Source of the DNA: a virus
IMG/VR virus record: IMGVR_UViG_3300047157_000111
Location: 1 to 64,000 of that record
Strand: one strand, 5' to 3'
DNA: 64,000 bases
The notes under the pieces are model-generated. The model saw nothing but the letters and a program-made list of their open reading frames with translations, made no database searches and was not told the DNA's origin. The position numbers and the translations under genes were made by a program. Below, one piece after another: positions 1-12,600 of the stretch (its first letter is position 1; every line of letters starts with the position of its first letter).

Positions 1-1
1 T

Positions 2-2500
2 GGTAATTTATTTATAGACGGTGGTTATCCTGAGAAATTTACCTCTAAAATAAGAATACCTAGAGTTTTATGGAAACCTGTGTTTGGAGGAACAACTGGT
101 AGTAGTGATGATATAGATTTATCAACCGCTTCCGTGCATACTTTATCTGATCTAATGGTTAGAATAAAGAAAGGTAACCAAGTAACTAAGTATTACGATA
201 TATCAACTATACTGTACGAGCCTGACATGAGTGGTTTAGACTACGTGGGTACTAACACTGACGCTGAGAATAAGTTTTGGGAAATAAACATAGAAAAAAC
301 ATTTGATGAGTCTGATGTAAACTGGTTAGGTAGCGTAGGTGAAGGATCTGAAATAATGCCAGATAGTCAAGTTAAAGTAGAAATAGCTCAAAAAGTTAGA
401 AAACTAAAACCAGAGTTTCAAGGTAGATTTTTTGCTAAAATATATAGAGACTCAGTATTAGAACAAAATATATTAAACTTTGAAAACCTAGATGAGTTAA
501 GGATACTAGCTCAGAACAATTTTTGGCAAGTAGGTAACGACAGCGCGATTTCATTGGGTTACAACACTGGTGGAAGTCAAAGTACTAGATATAATTATTG
601 GAGAGGTAAAAACAAAGGTAATGGTACACCAGCTAAATGGCACATACCTAGGTTCGGAAAAATGAGTGGATGGAAAGACCTTGGTGGAGAAGGTGATATT
701 TTGAAAAACAGAAACTTTGGTTCAGCAGCGGACTATGGCGGTTCTCAACATAATACGTTGAAAAGTACACAGGCTTATGGTATAAGACAAGGTGAAAATA
801 TAATAGAAATAGCTTATCATAACTTTGGTGCAGATAGAAGAACACCTTGGGGTTCTTGGGTTAAGTTTGGAAACACAGTGAAACCAGCTCACAAGGATTT
901 TGTAAATGCGTTAGAGACTATAGGTAACTATATAAAACTACCTGGAGATCCAGATGAAACCTTATACAAGATAGAGGGTTGGAGAAGAGGTGGTTCTTAT
1001 ATCTATAAAGGTAAGAGATCTAGTGGTAGCGGAACAAGTGGTTACTGGTCAACCTCTAGGGTTGTAATGTGGACAATAAAATTAGACAAAGAAATAGTTT
1101 GGGCTCCTGAAGATAATGTATCTAATATAACAACAAGCTCTAATAACACAACGCCTATACAAATAGGAACAGCTATTGTTAACGAAGACGACTTTGATGG
1201 TTTTAGTACTGAGAACCCAGGTATATGGGAGACTGAGCCAAAAGAAGTAGCTGAGTTAGATTTATATTACGAGGCTAGCAACGCTTACAATATTTCAACA
1301 CACGGTAATAGCATTGAGTTGGATTACCATAATTGTTATTCTTTTGCTAATGGTGTTGAATCTAACAGAATAAGAGATGATTACAACGCTACTTTTATAA
1401 GTAAAGGTGTAAAAGCTAGTAGTACTTTAGCTGAGCAATACAACGAAGAGGTTAAAACAAATGGATTAATTTTCTCGGGAATATTCAACTCTACGTCCAG
1501 TGTTAACAGGTTGAATCAGTTTATAATGGCTGAAGCTATAACTAAAGACATAAATCCATCATATGGTAGCATACAGAAACTTGACACTAGAGACACTAAC
1601 GTTTCAGTCTTATGTGAAGACAAGGTATTAAAGATATTAACCAATAAGGACGCTTTATTTAACGCTGATGGCAACGCTAATGTTACATCGAACAGAGCTG
1701 TTTTAGGTCAAGCTGTACCTTACGTTGGTGAATTTGGTATAAGTACTAACCCTGAGAGTTTCGCTAAGTACGGTTTTAGAACTTATTTTACTGACAGAGC
1801 TAGAGGCGCTGTATTAAGGTTGTCACAAGATGGTTTAGAAACACTACATACTAAAGGTATGGGTGATTACTTCTCAGACAAGTTAGCTAATACAAGTGTA
1901 GCTATAGGTTCTTTTGACGATAATAAAAGCTCATACAACATATCACTACAAAATAATAAAGCTAGAGGCTTAGATGACACTATATCCTACAAAGAACAGG
2001 TTTCTGGTTGGCCAAGTAGAAAATCTTACATACCTGAAAATGGTATATCCTTAAACAATATTTATTATACTTTTAAAAATGGAGAAATGTATTCTCACGA
2101 CAATGAAGTTAGAAATAACTTCTACGGTGTTCAATATAGTTCTAAGGTTAAATTTATATTTAACGAAACACCTGAGGTAGTAAAAAGCTTTTTAACATTA
2201 AACTATGAAGGATCAAAACCTTATTGGAAACAAGAGTTAAATGACGACCAATATTATAACAACACTACTTCCTATGGCTGGTTTAACACATCTGTTGAAA
2301 CTGATCTGCAATCGGGAATTGCAAATGAATTTAAAGGTAAAGAAGGTAAATGGTTTAACTACATACATGGTAATGCTACTACGTTAAGTAACTTAGATAC
2401 AGATGAATTCTCCGTTCAAGGTATTGGTAGTATGACTAGTATATCTGGAGATGTTACACCTGCTAGCGTAACTATAACAGTAACAGAAAACAACGACTAA
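2..2500 (+). CDS. Tail/connector structural protein, 5' end outside window
   Basis: The reading frame is open from base 2, so the start codon lies upstream of the window; the GTG at 80 is only an internal codon. About 832 residues are visible. The C-terminal half contains a stretch around residues 570-640 (VGEFGISTNPESFAKYGFR, then YFTDRARGAVLRLS) that looks like the beta-propeller or 'nozzle/muzzle' type tail proteins of podovirus-like Bacteroidota phages; this is recalled family similarity, not a search result. The protein is rich in Asn, Ser, Thr and Tyr with no membrane segment, as expected for a virion surface protein. It is followed by another structural gene after one base, so the two are probably co-translated. 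Confidence 0.6.
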   Translation, partial: GNLFIDGGYPEKFTSKIRIPRVLWKPVFGGTTGSSDDIDLSTASVHTLSDLMVRIKKGNQVTKYYDISTILYEPDMSGLDYVGTNTDAENKFWEINIEKTFDESDVNWLGSVGEGSEIMPDSQVKVEIAQKVRKLKPEFQGRFFAKIYRDSVLEQNILNFENLDELRILAQNNFWQVGNDSAISLGYNTGGSQSTRYNYWRGKNKGNGTPAKWHIPRFGKMSGWKDLGGEGDILKNRNFGSAADYGGSQHNTLKSTQAYGIRQGENIIEIAYHNFGADRRTPWGSWVKFGNTVKPAHKDFVNALETIGNYIKLPGDPDETLYKIEGWRRGGSYIYKGKRSSGSGTSGYWSTSRVVMWTIKLDKEIVWAPEDNVSNITTSSNNTTPIQIGTAIVNEDDFDGFSTENPGIWETEPKEVAELDLYYEASNAYNISTHGNSIELDYHNCYSFANGVESNRIRDDYNATFISKGVKASSTLAEQYNEEVKTNGLIFSGIFNSTSSVNRLNQFIMAEAITKDINPSYGSIQKLDTRDTNVSVLCEDKVLKILTNKDALFNADGNANVTSNRAVLGQAVPYVGEFGISTNPESFAKYGFRTYFTDRARGAVLRLSQDGLETLHTKGMGDYFSDKLANTSVAIGSFDDNKSSYNISLQNNKARGLDDTISYKEQVSGWPSRKSYIPENGISLNNIYYTFKNGEMYSHDNEVRNNFYGVQYSSKVKFIFNETPEVVKSFLTLNYEGSKPYWKQELNDDQYYNNTTSYGWFNTSVETDLQSGIANEFKGKEGKWFNYIHGNATTLSNLDTDEFSVQGIGSMTSISGDVTPASVTITVTENND

Positions 2501-2501
2501 A

Positions 2502-4298
2502 ATGGCATTAAACAATTGTACTATAAACTCAGGATCTGCTTCTACGTTGAAAGACGTGGCTATAGGTTCTTTGGCTAACATAATTTTAAATATAAAACCA
2601 AATGATGGTTATGTTCTTAGTGCTTCAGACTTTACTAATAACACCGGGTCGCTTTCAGGTATAGCTAGTATAGTTTTATCTAATAAAACTAATGCTTACG
2701 ACTTAGACAATGAAGTTATAGTGACTGTTGATTTAGATAACACTTTTACACCTTCTAGTGACGTAAACTTAGTTATAGACATAGATGGTGACGCTATACT
2801 ATCTAAACTAGTACCTAAAACAATAAGTGGTACTTATGACACGGTTACAGCTAATTGCACTGTTTCATCACAAACAGGTGTTGCTTACACCGCAACTGGC
2901 ATACCATACAGTGAGCAAGCTTTGTTTACTAAAACATTCACAGCTATTAGTAATAAGTTTTTTGAAACAGCACCTAGTTACGTTATATCAACAGGTAATA
3001 CAGATGACTATTCGGTTACTGTTACAGATGTGTATAGCAGCGATGTATATCTAACAGCTAGAACATTTACTGTAAAGGCTAAAATACCGACAGTGTCAAT
3101 CTCAGGTAATAACATAGATTTCACAGCTCAAGCTAATGGTGACATAGTTACTGCTTCGGCTGGTAAAATAAAAGCTGTAAGAATAAACTCAGCAGTACTC
3201 CCTTATCAAAGAAGCACTAGACAAATAGCTATATACGGTGACGTTGGTGCTCAGTTTACACTTGGTATAGTAAATGAGGATAGTACTCCTTATAATTTTA
3301 TTGACTTAAATTTTATAAATGGTGGTAGCGTAAATGCTACTATTCCGTCAACTGGTAGTGTTAGATTTGACATAAATATACCAGCGGTATTAGATGATGA
3401 TCAGTATGACTTTACATTATCTACGACTTCATTTAGCGGTTCGCAACTTTCTAGTTTACTAGACCCTGACAATAACCAAATACATACTTTCTCAATACAG
3501 CAGCTTGGCGACATAACTTATACAGTTAATACAGACGCTTCTACTGATTCAAGAACATATACATCAAATCCTTCATCCGTACATTTAGGCTCACCTTTTT
3601 TTGAGTTTGAAGGTCAAAGACAAGTAACGTCAACTTTAACCTTAACGGACAATGCTGATATTGTTTTAACTAGACTACCTTTAGTAAGTGATTTCGTATC
3701 CACTAATACTAATTCATCTAACTCTACTGATAGTTCTATAGATATATCAAGTGTTTCAGTTAGCCCAGCGACACTTAACGGATCAGGAGTTCAAAGTGTT
3801 ACTTTCACTGTGGTATCTAATATTGAATACTTTGGGTCAGTAGCTTCTAGCCATACTTTAGACGTAGGCAACTTTATAGCTGATGAATCTATTTCTGGTG
3901 GTGGTGGTTTTAGATTATATACTCCACAAGTGACTGGAGCTGGAGGAGGATTAATACCTGGTCAAGTTAGAGCTAGTTACAACCCGGGTTCTGGCTACTT
4001 AGCTGGTTTAAATGCTAAGTCTGTAGCTATTGGAACACCTAACAATACTAACCTTTATTCTGGTACAGGTACTTTGTATGGCAACTTCTATGGAAACTCC
4101 GTAAGTCAAATAACATTAAGTATATCAGCTGCTGGATCAGCCGCTATAGACAATTTAACAATAACAAGAGGTACACTAACTGGTCAAGCACCTGCTCAAA
4201 ACTTATACTACAGTTGGACAGGTATAACATCAGAAGCTATAGACGCTTCATCTGACATGACATTTACAGTGAGTGTAGCATTAGCTAACGAACCATAA
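2502..4298 (+). CDS. Putative virion fibre or adhesin protein, Ig-like beta repeats
   Basis: 598 residues, very rich in Ser, Thr, Asn, Val and Ile with almost no Cys or Trp, which is typical of all-beta phage fibre or decoration proteins. Several stretches alternate hydrophobic and polar residues, as in Ig-like or fibronectin-like sandwiches. No catalytic motif is visible. It starts one base after the preceding tail gene and is followed 10 bases later by a small gene, so it sits within a late virion operon. The exact role (fibre, tail ornament, receptor binding) is inferred only from composition and position. Confidence 0.5.
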   Translation: MALNNCTINSGSASTLKDVAIGSLANIILNIKPNDGYVLSASDFTNNTGSLSGIASIVLSNKTNAYDLDNEVIVTVDLDNTFTPSSDVNLVIDIDGDAILSKLVPKTISGTYDTVTANCTVSSQTGVAYTATGIPYSEQALFTKTFTAISNKFFETAPSYVISTGNTDDYSVTVTDVYSSDVYLTARTFTVKAKIPTVSISGNNIDFTAQANGDIVTASAGKIKAVRINSAVLPYQRSTRQIAIYGDVGAQFTLGIVNEDSTPYNFIDLNFINGGSVNATIPSTGSVRFDINIPAVLDDDQYDFTLSTTSFSGSQLSSLLDPDNNQIHTFSIQQLGDITYTVNTDASTDSRTYTSNPSSVHLGSPFFEFEGQRQVTSTLTLTDNADIVLTRLPLVSDFVSTNTNSSNSTDSSIDISSVSVSPATLNGSGVQSVTFTVVSNIEYFGSVASSHTLDVGNFIADESISGGGGFRLYTPQVTGAGGGLIPGQVRASYNPGSGYLAGLNAKSVAIGTPNNTNLYSGTGTLYGNFYGNSVSQITLSISAAGSAAIDNLTITRGTLTGQAPAQNLYYSWTGITSEAIDASSDMTFTVSVALANEP

Positions 4299-4308
4299 AA
4301 TATAAAGC

Positions 4309-4653
4309 ATGGCAAGTATAACATTAACTTTTTCTCAACCAATACAAGACTCTGTACAAGTCGGAGATATAGCTTACTTTTCGTCAACAAGTACAGTTGG
4401 TGGTTTTAGCACTGGTGGAGAGATAAAACAAATAGGCGCTATAACAGCTGTTACTGAGTTTAGTATAACTTGTAATATTCCTAATAGTGATCCTAGGCCT
4501 CAAGCAAGTGACTTTATATTATTCAGTAAAGACAACGCTGTTAACATGGCTAGTATAGCCGGTTATTATGCTGAGGTTGAAATGGAGAATAACAGTACTA
4601 CTGCGTCTGAAATATTTCATGTTAGCTCTGAAGTAGTTGAAAGTAGTAAATAA
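4309..4653 (+). CDS. Small hypothetical virion-cluster protein
   Basis: 114 residues. I do not recognise it. The first half (ITLTFSQPIQDSVQVGDIAYF) is predicted beta-rich and reads like a small beta-barrel or SH3-like fold (V-Q-V-G-D-I-A-Y-F). There is no membrane segment. It lies in the middle of the late structural operon, with 10 bp to the upstream gene and 34 bp to the next, so a minor structural role is likely but unproven. Confidence 0.5.
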   Translation: MASITLTFSQPIQDSVQVGDIAYFSSTSTVGGFSTGGEIKQIGAITAVTEFSITCNIPNSDPRPQASDFILFSKDNAVNMASIAGYYAEVEMENNSTTASEIFHVSSEVVESSK

Positions 4654-4687
4654 TGTGTAATTATAATAAATATAAAATAAAGTAAAC

Positions 4688-5365
4688 ATGGGACCAAGCA
4701 TGATTTTAGGAGGTGTAAAAGCCCTAACAAGTATAGCCGGAGGTATAATAGGCTCTGGTAAAAGAAAAAGAGAACAAAGACAAGCTCAAGCAGGTTACGA
4801 TAAAACGCTAGCTAGGTTAGAAAATATGGACACATCAAATCCATATGCTAATCAACAAAACGTATATGAGGATTTAACAGTAAATACTCAACAAGCTGAT
4901 ATGTTGGCAGGACAACAACAACAAGCTTTAGGTAACACTATGCAAAATCTGCAAGGCGCCGCTGGTGGATCTGGCATAGCTGCTTTGGCTCAATCAATGG
5001 CTAATCAACAATCACAAAACCTACAAGCCGCTACAGCTAGCATAGGGCAGCAAGAAGCTGGTAATCAAAGATTGATGATGGGGCAAGAAGCTCAGATGCA
5101 ACAGAACATGGTTGAAGGTGATATGTTATCTAGACAAATGGAAGCTAGTAAAACAACAGGTATGTTAAACAGAGCTGGTCAAAGATTATCAGCAGCTAAT
5201 CAAGCAAGGCAGCAAGCTACCAATAGTATAATGGGTGGTGTTGGTGAAATGGTAGGTATGGGATCAACTTTCTTAAAAGGAGGAGCTAACCACGGATTAA
5301 ACAAAATAGGCGCTGGAGCGGGTGAAAAATCCGGAATAAGAAAAATACTCGGAGGTATTTTCTAG
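4688..5365 (+). CDS. Putative internal virion protein, Gln/Ala-rich helical
   Basis: 225 residues. It has an N-terminal Gly-rich hydrophobic segment (GGVKALTSIAGGIIGSGKRK) followed by a long helical region dominated by Gln, Ala, Met and Asn. This pattern is seen in ejected or internal virion proteins of podovirus-like phages, which lie next to very large internal proteins as here. A short basic stretch (KRKREQRQ) follows the hydrophobic segment. The assignment rests on composition and on its place directly upstream of a coiled-coil protein and the 2450-residue protein. Confidence 0.5.
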   Translation: MGPSMILGGVKALTSIAGGIIGSGKRKREQRQAQAGYDKTLARLENMDTSNPYANQQNVYEDLTVNTQQADMLAGQQQQALGNTMQNLQGAAGGSGIAALAQSMANQQSQNLQAATASIGQQEAGNQRLMMGQEAQMQQNMVEGDMLSRQMEASKTTGMLNRAGQRLSAANQARQQATNSIMGGVGEMVGMGSTFLKGGANHGLNKIGAGAGEKSGIRKILGGIF

Positions 5366-5391
5366 TAAACAAAGAACAAAAGAAATAACAT

Positions 5392-6660
5392 ATGCAATTA
5401 CCAGATTATTCAGGTCAAGGAGTTGAGGGCATCACTAATGCAGATGCTATGAACAACTCTAAACTACAAGACCAACATTTTCAACAGCAAATGAATGTCA
5501 TTATAGCTAGAAAAAGAGAGGAAAAAGCAAAGCAAGCTAAAGCTAACGCTAAGGTTGAAAAATACATTAACGCTATGCCTGATGGTATAGATACTTCTAA
5601 GCTACCTGCTAAGTACAAACCAGGTGTTCAAGAGTGGGCTAAAAACAAACAATTAGAATTTGCTCAACTAGCTCAACAAGCTGCTGATCTTGAATCTAGT
5701 GGTGACTTCACTAGCAGTATAGCTATAAAAAATAGAATGACTGAAATAGAAAATTCATTTAAAAACATTGACAATCAATTAGTTCAGTTCAAATCTTACA
5801 AGGATGGTTTCTTAGAAGACAGTCAAAACGGTATGGTAAGCAACTCTGTAAACACTACTAAAAGAGATCTACTTTCATCTGTATATACTGATGAGTTTAA
5901 TATGACTTTTTCTGATGATGGTAGTATAACCTTTTTAAATGAAGAAGGTGGTTATGTAAATTTTGATGAAATTCCTGATTACACTGTTAAAAATAATAAA
6001 GGTGCTAGTGAAATATTAAACATGAACGAAGCTGTTTACAAGTCTGGTAAAATGAGCCCTAGTACTCAGAAGTTATACAAAATGAAGCTGCAAAACATAA
6101 CTAAATCTAGAGATGAGGTTTTGTCTTTAGCTACTGATGATTTTATAACAGAAGGTGGTTTAGGTATATTAGACGATGACTTATTATATAATGAAGAAAG
6201 AACTGATGAGTTGAGAAGTATAGTTATAGATGCTTATATGAACATGTTTAATGAAACAGCTAAGACATCTATAAAGAAATCATCAAGAAGATCTGGAGGT
6301 AGATCAAGATCTGGTACTCAAAGCGAAAGAAAGTATCAAGCTAAAATGGACAACATATTAAAAGGTCTTGGTTCTATTGGTGTTGACAACGCTAGAGAGT
6401 TAGATGTTTACACTAAGGGTGTTGTAGATATAATAGATGGCAAACCAAGTATATGGTATGGTGAATATCCTGTTGAGTTAGATGATATAGACGCTTATGA
6501 TGTGTATGAAGTATTAAAAAGAGAGGGAGTTCCAGACAATATGATACCTTCAGTAGAATCAATTGATAGCATGATGAATGGTAATGTTGAAGAAGAAAAA
6601 CCTGAAAAAATAGACGCGAAAGCTTTAATAAAAAAGCACTCTCCAAAACCAACTAATTAA
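5392..6660 (+). CDS. Putative internal virion protein, coiled-coil
   Basis: 422 residues, strongly charged and helical in the first 170 residues (KREEKAKQAKANAKVEKYIN). A Ser/Arg-rich linker near residue 300 (KKSSRRSGGRSRSGTQSERK) probably separates two domains. No enzyme motif is visible. It is sandwiched between the Gln/Ala-rich protein and the giant virion protein with 8 bp to the latter, which suggests that the three are made together and may be packaged or ejected together. Function is inferred from context only. Confidence 0.5.
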   Translation: MQLPDYSGQGVEGITNADAMNNSKLQDQHFQQQMNVIIARKREEKAKQAKANAKVEKYINAMPDGIDTSKLPAKYKPGVQEWAKNKQLEFAQLAQQAADLESSGDFTSSIAIKNRMTEIENSFKNIDNQLVQFKSYKDGFLEDSQNGMVSNSVNTTKRDLLSSVYTDEFNMTFSDDGSITFLNEEGGYVNFDEIPDYTVKNNKGASEILNMNEAVYKSGKMSPSTQKLYKMKLQNITKSRDEVLSLATDDFITEGGLGILDDDLLYNEERTDELRSIVIDAYMNMFNETAKTSIKKSSRRSGGRSRSGTQSERKYQAKMDNILKGLGSIGVDNARELDVYTKGVVDIIDGKPSIWYGEYPVELDDIDAYDVYEVLKREGVPDNMIPSVESIDSMMNGNVEEEKPEKIDAKALIKKHSPKPTN

Positions 6661-6667
6661 ATCAAAT

Positions 6668-9600
6668 ATGGAAGAATTAGAATTAATCGTTCAAAGAATG
6701 ATAGACGCTGGTGAACCAGAAGAAAACATAAAAGCAGTTATTGAAGAGTATACTGCGGGAAAGCAAACAGACCCTGTAAATGTAGAGGCGAATGCGGGGT
6801 CAAAAGAAAATACGGCCTCAAACTCGGAAGATGGTTTATCGGATTCACCTTTTTGGAATCCTAATGAAGAAACTACCGTAGAAAAACCTGGTTACTTTGA
6901 AGAAAAGTTTGGTGTAAAGAATGGATTTACTAACTTCGCAGATGATTTATTTAGAGTTTGGGAAGGTGGAGCTGCTCAAGGTGGAGGTGTTGATGAAGCT
7001 TTTGATTTGTATAAGTTAGGAAAAGATATGAATCAAGACCAGCTAGAAGGTTTAATAAAATCAGGTAGAAGACTTGAAGAAGCTGGACAAACAGATGAAA
7101 TGATTTATGCTGGCCAGATGATGGAAAAGTATAAGAAAGAAGGTGATAATGGAGTTACGGCTTTTTTTAAATCCTACTTCAGCTTAGACAACCCAACGGT
7201 TATGGCTCAGTACATGACACAGTCTTTTGTTGGCATGTTAGCCTCACTTAAAGATAGTGAAGAAGTTTTAGGTACAGCATCCGCTGTAGCTGGTGGAGGT
7301 GCTATTGCTGGGGCTGGTGTAGGTTTAGTTGGTGGGCCTTTTGCTCCCGTCACATCAAGCGCTGGTGCTATAGCTGGAACTATAGGTGGTTTTATGGGTG
7401 GCTTGTCCGGCGCTATGGAAACAGGGTTGACAACAGCTCAGCTTTTACAAGAGTCGGCTACTGACGCTGGTTTAAACTGGAGCACTATGAGTGACGAGGC
7501 TAGAATAGCTTATGTTAAGAAAGTCACTAATAATGAAACCATGTTTAACGACATAAAAAGCAAAGCTTTAGCTAGAGGTATAACTATTGGTGCTATAGAC
7601 GGTATCACAGGTGTTGTAACAGGTGGTGCTAGTGGTGCCGTTAGCAAAGGTGTTGCTAAGTCAACGGCTAGCGCTTTGACTAAATCAGCAACCGTATTGA
7701 CGTCAGCAGCTACAGAGACAGCAGGTGGTTTAGCTAGTGAGTATTTTGGTCAAAAAGCAGGTGGACAAGAGTTTAACCTTGAAGAGATAATGATAGAAGG
7801 TTTTGCTGATAAATCTTTTACAGCTATAAATACTGTTAATGCATTGCGTAAAGGTAATCCTAAGTACTCTATAAACGGGGAAAAAATGAACGGTAAGCAG
7901 TTTCACGATGCGTTAAAAATGATGGACGATGAAGCGTATATTACCGCTGATATAAATGTAGAAAATTCACCAGCCGTAGAATCCGTAGTCAATAATAGAA
8001 AACAAAACATAAACTTAGATCAAGAAATAGATAGTAAAGTATCTGGTGTAGAGGATAGAGCTGAATTAATAAAGCTAGAAAAAGAAAGACTTAAGTTATC
8101 TAAGAATAAAACAAGAACAGCAAAACAAAAGCTAGCAAATATAAATGCTAAGATAGACGAAATAAACTCCAAGTATGAGGGAGCTGAAGTAGACGTAACT
8201 ATAGAGGATAGAAAGAAAGCTATAGCCAAAGCTATTGATGATAAATTTGAAGCATCGTTTAATAAAAACTTAGAAGCGGTAAAACCAGAAGCTGAAAAAA
8301 GAGGTCTTGATATTGATGTAAATGAAGACGAGGATACTTATTTCCAGAATATAGCCGATGATCAAGGTGTATCGTTAGAAGAAGCTAAGGAAAAAGCAGC
8401 TGGATCTGATGGGGTTTTTCTTGGTAAAGGTAAGATATTTATAAACAAAGTACAGGCTAAGAAAGTAGGTGCTGTATCCGTAGCTAGTCACGAGTTTTTA
8501 CACCCTGTGTTAAATGCTCTAGTTGGTGATGGTAAGCAGCAAGCTAGTTTTTTAAAGCAATTCAAGTCTAGGGTTTCTAGTAAGAATAACACTTGGGTTA
8601 TGAATGCTATGAAAGCGGGTGGTGTTGATCCTAGTAGTTATAACACTGAGTATATAAACTACTTTTCTGATGGTATACAAAAAAACAAAATAAGCTACGA
8701 TCAAAGTTTATTTGAAAAAATAGGTGAGTCTTTAAAAAGACTGTTTGTTGGTAAAGGTTTTGATAACATATCTTTTGACAATGGTAGAGATGTTTATAAT
8801 TTTCTAAAAGAATATAACACTAGCATAAAAAGTGGTAAAGTAAGTGATGTAGCATCTGAAGCTATAACTAAAGCTGAAAGTAAAAAAGATACTAAAATAA
8901 GTGACGTAGAGGCTTTGGATCAAAATGGTCAATTCTCTAGAACAGAGGACGTTCAAGAAATAAACGATATATATAACTCTAATGAAAGCAAGGAATTAGC
9001 TGGTTTTGAAATAGCTGATAAGTATAGAGGTATGGCGGAGTCTGTGTTTAACGCTTTGAAAGAAGGTAGTAATTATACACAGAACCAAAAAGAGGTTTTT
9101 GAAGGTAAGAAAGAGGACATGCTTGCTATGATGTTGTATGATAAAATACCTAGTCAGAAAGAAGACTCTAAAGCTAGGAACGTGGTTGGTTTGGTGCAAG
9201 ACTTTGAATCTAAAAAACAAAAGTACAACAACGTTGCTGCTTACGTTAATACGTTTTTTAAAGAAAGATCTAAGGAAGTATTTAAGTATTTTTCTAAAGA
9301 CGCTGTTAACGAGGGTTTAACTAAAGAAGATGGTACATTAAAGAAATCAGTTAGTAGTAAGGCAAACGAATCATCTAAAGTAGATCAGGGAAAAGAAGCT
9401 AGAAAGCTAAGTAGTTTTGATAAGTTAATGAAAGGCACAGAGTCTTTTATTGACGCATCAATTAAAAAAAATATTATAGTCAAGCTTACTAAAAACTTAA
9501 AAACAGCTGCTTTTAAAGGTAGGTTTACAGCTGAAAGCATAACCGCTGAAATAAAAAAACTAATAAAACAAGAGATAGAGAAAGCTGTTGTTAAGCGTAT

Positions 9601-12600
9601 GGGTAAGATCAGTAAGACAAAAGCTGGTGTTGTTGTTAGTGAAGAGTATAAAAGCTTTCACAGCGAAAACTTTAACGCTATAGTTAAAGCCTTACCTGTA
9701 TCTGTTATAAAAAAGAAATACTTTTCTTTGTTTGAAAAGAAAAACATAGGTAGAGAGAAAACAGCACAAGGAAACGCTATATTTGAAATAAAACCTACAT
9801 CTAAAGGTAAGTTTGGAGCATACTTTACTATAGGTGGTTATACTACGCTTCTAGCTAGACAAAAGTCTTTAGCTAACGAGATAAGTGCTGAGCTAATAAA
9901 AGATCAAGCTACTATACTAAAACAAGACATAGACTTTATGAGTGAGCTAGCTGAGGTCGCCGATATGAGTGGAGTACAAGTAACGGAGTTAGTACTGCAA
10001 ACAGAGCTAGAATCTTTAGCTAATCAATTTGATAGAAAGAAAACAGAAGCTACTAAGTTTGATAAGATACAGTTTTCTAAAAACTTTAATAACGATCAAG
10101 TAAGTGAGTTAAACAAGAAAAGCAAAAAAATAATAGAACTAAGCAAAGTGTACACCACTGCTTCATCTTTAGCAAATAAGTTGATTAAAGACAAAATAAT
10201 TGACAATAAAGTTTTTACAGTTAAAGAGATAAAAGACTGGAAAAATGAAATACAATCTAGTGTTAACGCTATATTAAGCCCTAAAAACACTTTACAAAGC
10301 AATAAGCTAGGTGAGTATGTAGAGCAAAGGGTTGGGAACAAAAGCGATCTACCTTTAATAAGAATGCTTGATTTAAAGTCTTATGACGTGGTTATTAATG
10401 GTGTAAAAAAGAAATTCTCTAGTTTCGCAGAAGCGTTTAGAGACGCTAAACTTATAGAAAGACAAAGAAAGCTTCATATTGACTACTTTGAATCAAAAAT
10501 AAAAACATTAGATGATTTAGTCTCGGTTTTAAAATGGTTTCCAGGCCACACAATATCAGCTGGGGCAAGGTATTTCATGAAGTCAAGGAACCAGTCGTTT
10601 GCTGGTATGAAAGATTTAGTAGCGGAGCTTAATAAAATACTAGAAGTTAAAGGTTGGGAGATAAAAACAAAGCTAACGATAGATGGTAAAACACAGTTAG
10701 ACAAAGTAATCAGCACAAAAACTGGAGAGGTTTTAATAGATAACAAAGATACAAAAGTTGGAGATAAGACAATAAAATCTCTTAGGAAACGTTTAACATC
10801 GTCATCTCAAGATACTAAAAAAACTGTTTTACAGTACATAAAAGAGCTTCCTCAAAGAATACAAGATGCAAATGAAGCTTGGAATACTATGATAGATTTT
10901 TTAAGTTTTGTTGACAAAAACGGTGATAACTTAGATTTTGGAATGACTATGATGAGTTTAAAATCTAACATGAGTAGTATGTTGAAAGCTGCTGCTCCTT
11001 TAACTTATTATTTTGAAGGGTCATATGTTGGTAAGCTAGTGTATGAGCATTTAATACCTACAGAGTACGTAACTCAATCTTTAACTAAGCATTTTAAAAT
11101 CAAAAAAATAAATTTAAATTCTTTACAAGATCAATACAAGGTCGCTATAGTTCCTAAAACAATGGACGACAATATAAATGGGTCTGCTAGACAGGAAAAT
11201 ATGCCTACTTACTGGCAAATTGGCATGGAAGCTTTATTAAGATATTTTGATGATTTTACTTTTGGTTTTAAAAATATGTATGCTTTAAAAAACCTCCAAA
11301 CAGGTGATGTAGTAGGTAAAAAACATGCTAAAGCTCAATTTTCTAAGACAGATAAAACTAAAGCAGAAAACTTTAATAAGGCTATGATGAACGCTAGAAA
11401 CCCTAACGCGCCTGAAAAAGGTATTAGTGTTTTTGACTTTGATGATACAATAGCTCAATCTAATAGTAAAGTTCTATACGAACTACCAGACGGTAAAAAA
11501 GGTAAAATAAACGCTACTGAGTTTGCTTTACAATCGGCAGATCTAGAAGCAGCAGGAGCTATATTTGATTTTAGTGAGTTTAGTAAAGTTATAGAAGGTA
11601 AAAAAGGACCTTTGTTTGATTTAGCTGTTAAGCGTCAGGGCAAGTTTACAAGTAAAGATATATTTATACTTACAGCTAGACCTCAAAACGCTGCTTACGC
11701 AATACATGCTTTTCTAAAAGGTTTAGGTTTAACTATACCTATAAGTAATATAACCGGTTTAGCTGATGGTAAAGCTTCTGCAAAAGCTGATTGGATAATA
11801 GGTAAAGCTGCAGAAGGTTACAATAACTTTTACTTTGCTGACGATGCTTATAAAAATGTTAAAGCTGTTCAAAAGGTTTTAGATATAATAGATGTTAAAA
11901 GAGATGTTCAGTTAGCTAAGATACAATTTAGCAGAAACATGGACGAAGCTTTTAACGATATACTAGAGCAAACTAAGAAGGTTGATTCTAATAAAAGATT
12001 TTCTAAAGCAGCTGCTAAATCCAGAGGTAGAGATATAGGTAAATGGAAATTTTTCTTACCACCTTCCGCTGAAGATTTTGTAGGTTTATTATATAACTTT
12101 TTAGGTAAAGGTAAAGTTGGTGAACAACAAATGGAGTTTTTTAACAAAGCCTTAGTACAACCGTTTGCTAGAGCAATGGATGAGCTTAATAGAGCTAAGC
12201 AAGCTATAGCTACTGACTTTAGGGCGTTAAAAAAGACTTATCCTGAGGTTAGAAAAATGCTAGCTAAAATAACACCATATAACAACTTTACATATGATAC
12301 AGCTGTAAGAGTTTATATATGGAACAAGAAGGGTATTGCGATACCAGGTTTATCTAAAACTGATATAAAAAGACTGACGGATATTGTTGAGAATAATTCT
12401 GATTTAAAAGACTTTGCTGATACTTTAGAAGTTGGGGTTGCTAACAATAATTACCCTAACGCTGGGGACACTTGGCTAGTAGGTAATATTGCTACTGATT
12501 TAAAAGATATAACAGATAAAATAGGTAGAAAAGAATTTCTACAAGAGTGGAAAGCAAACAAAGATGTTATATTTAGCACGGAAAACTTAAACAAAATAGA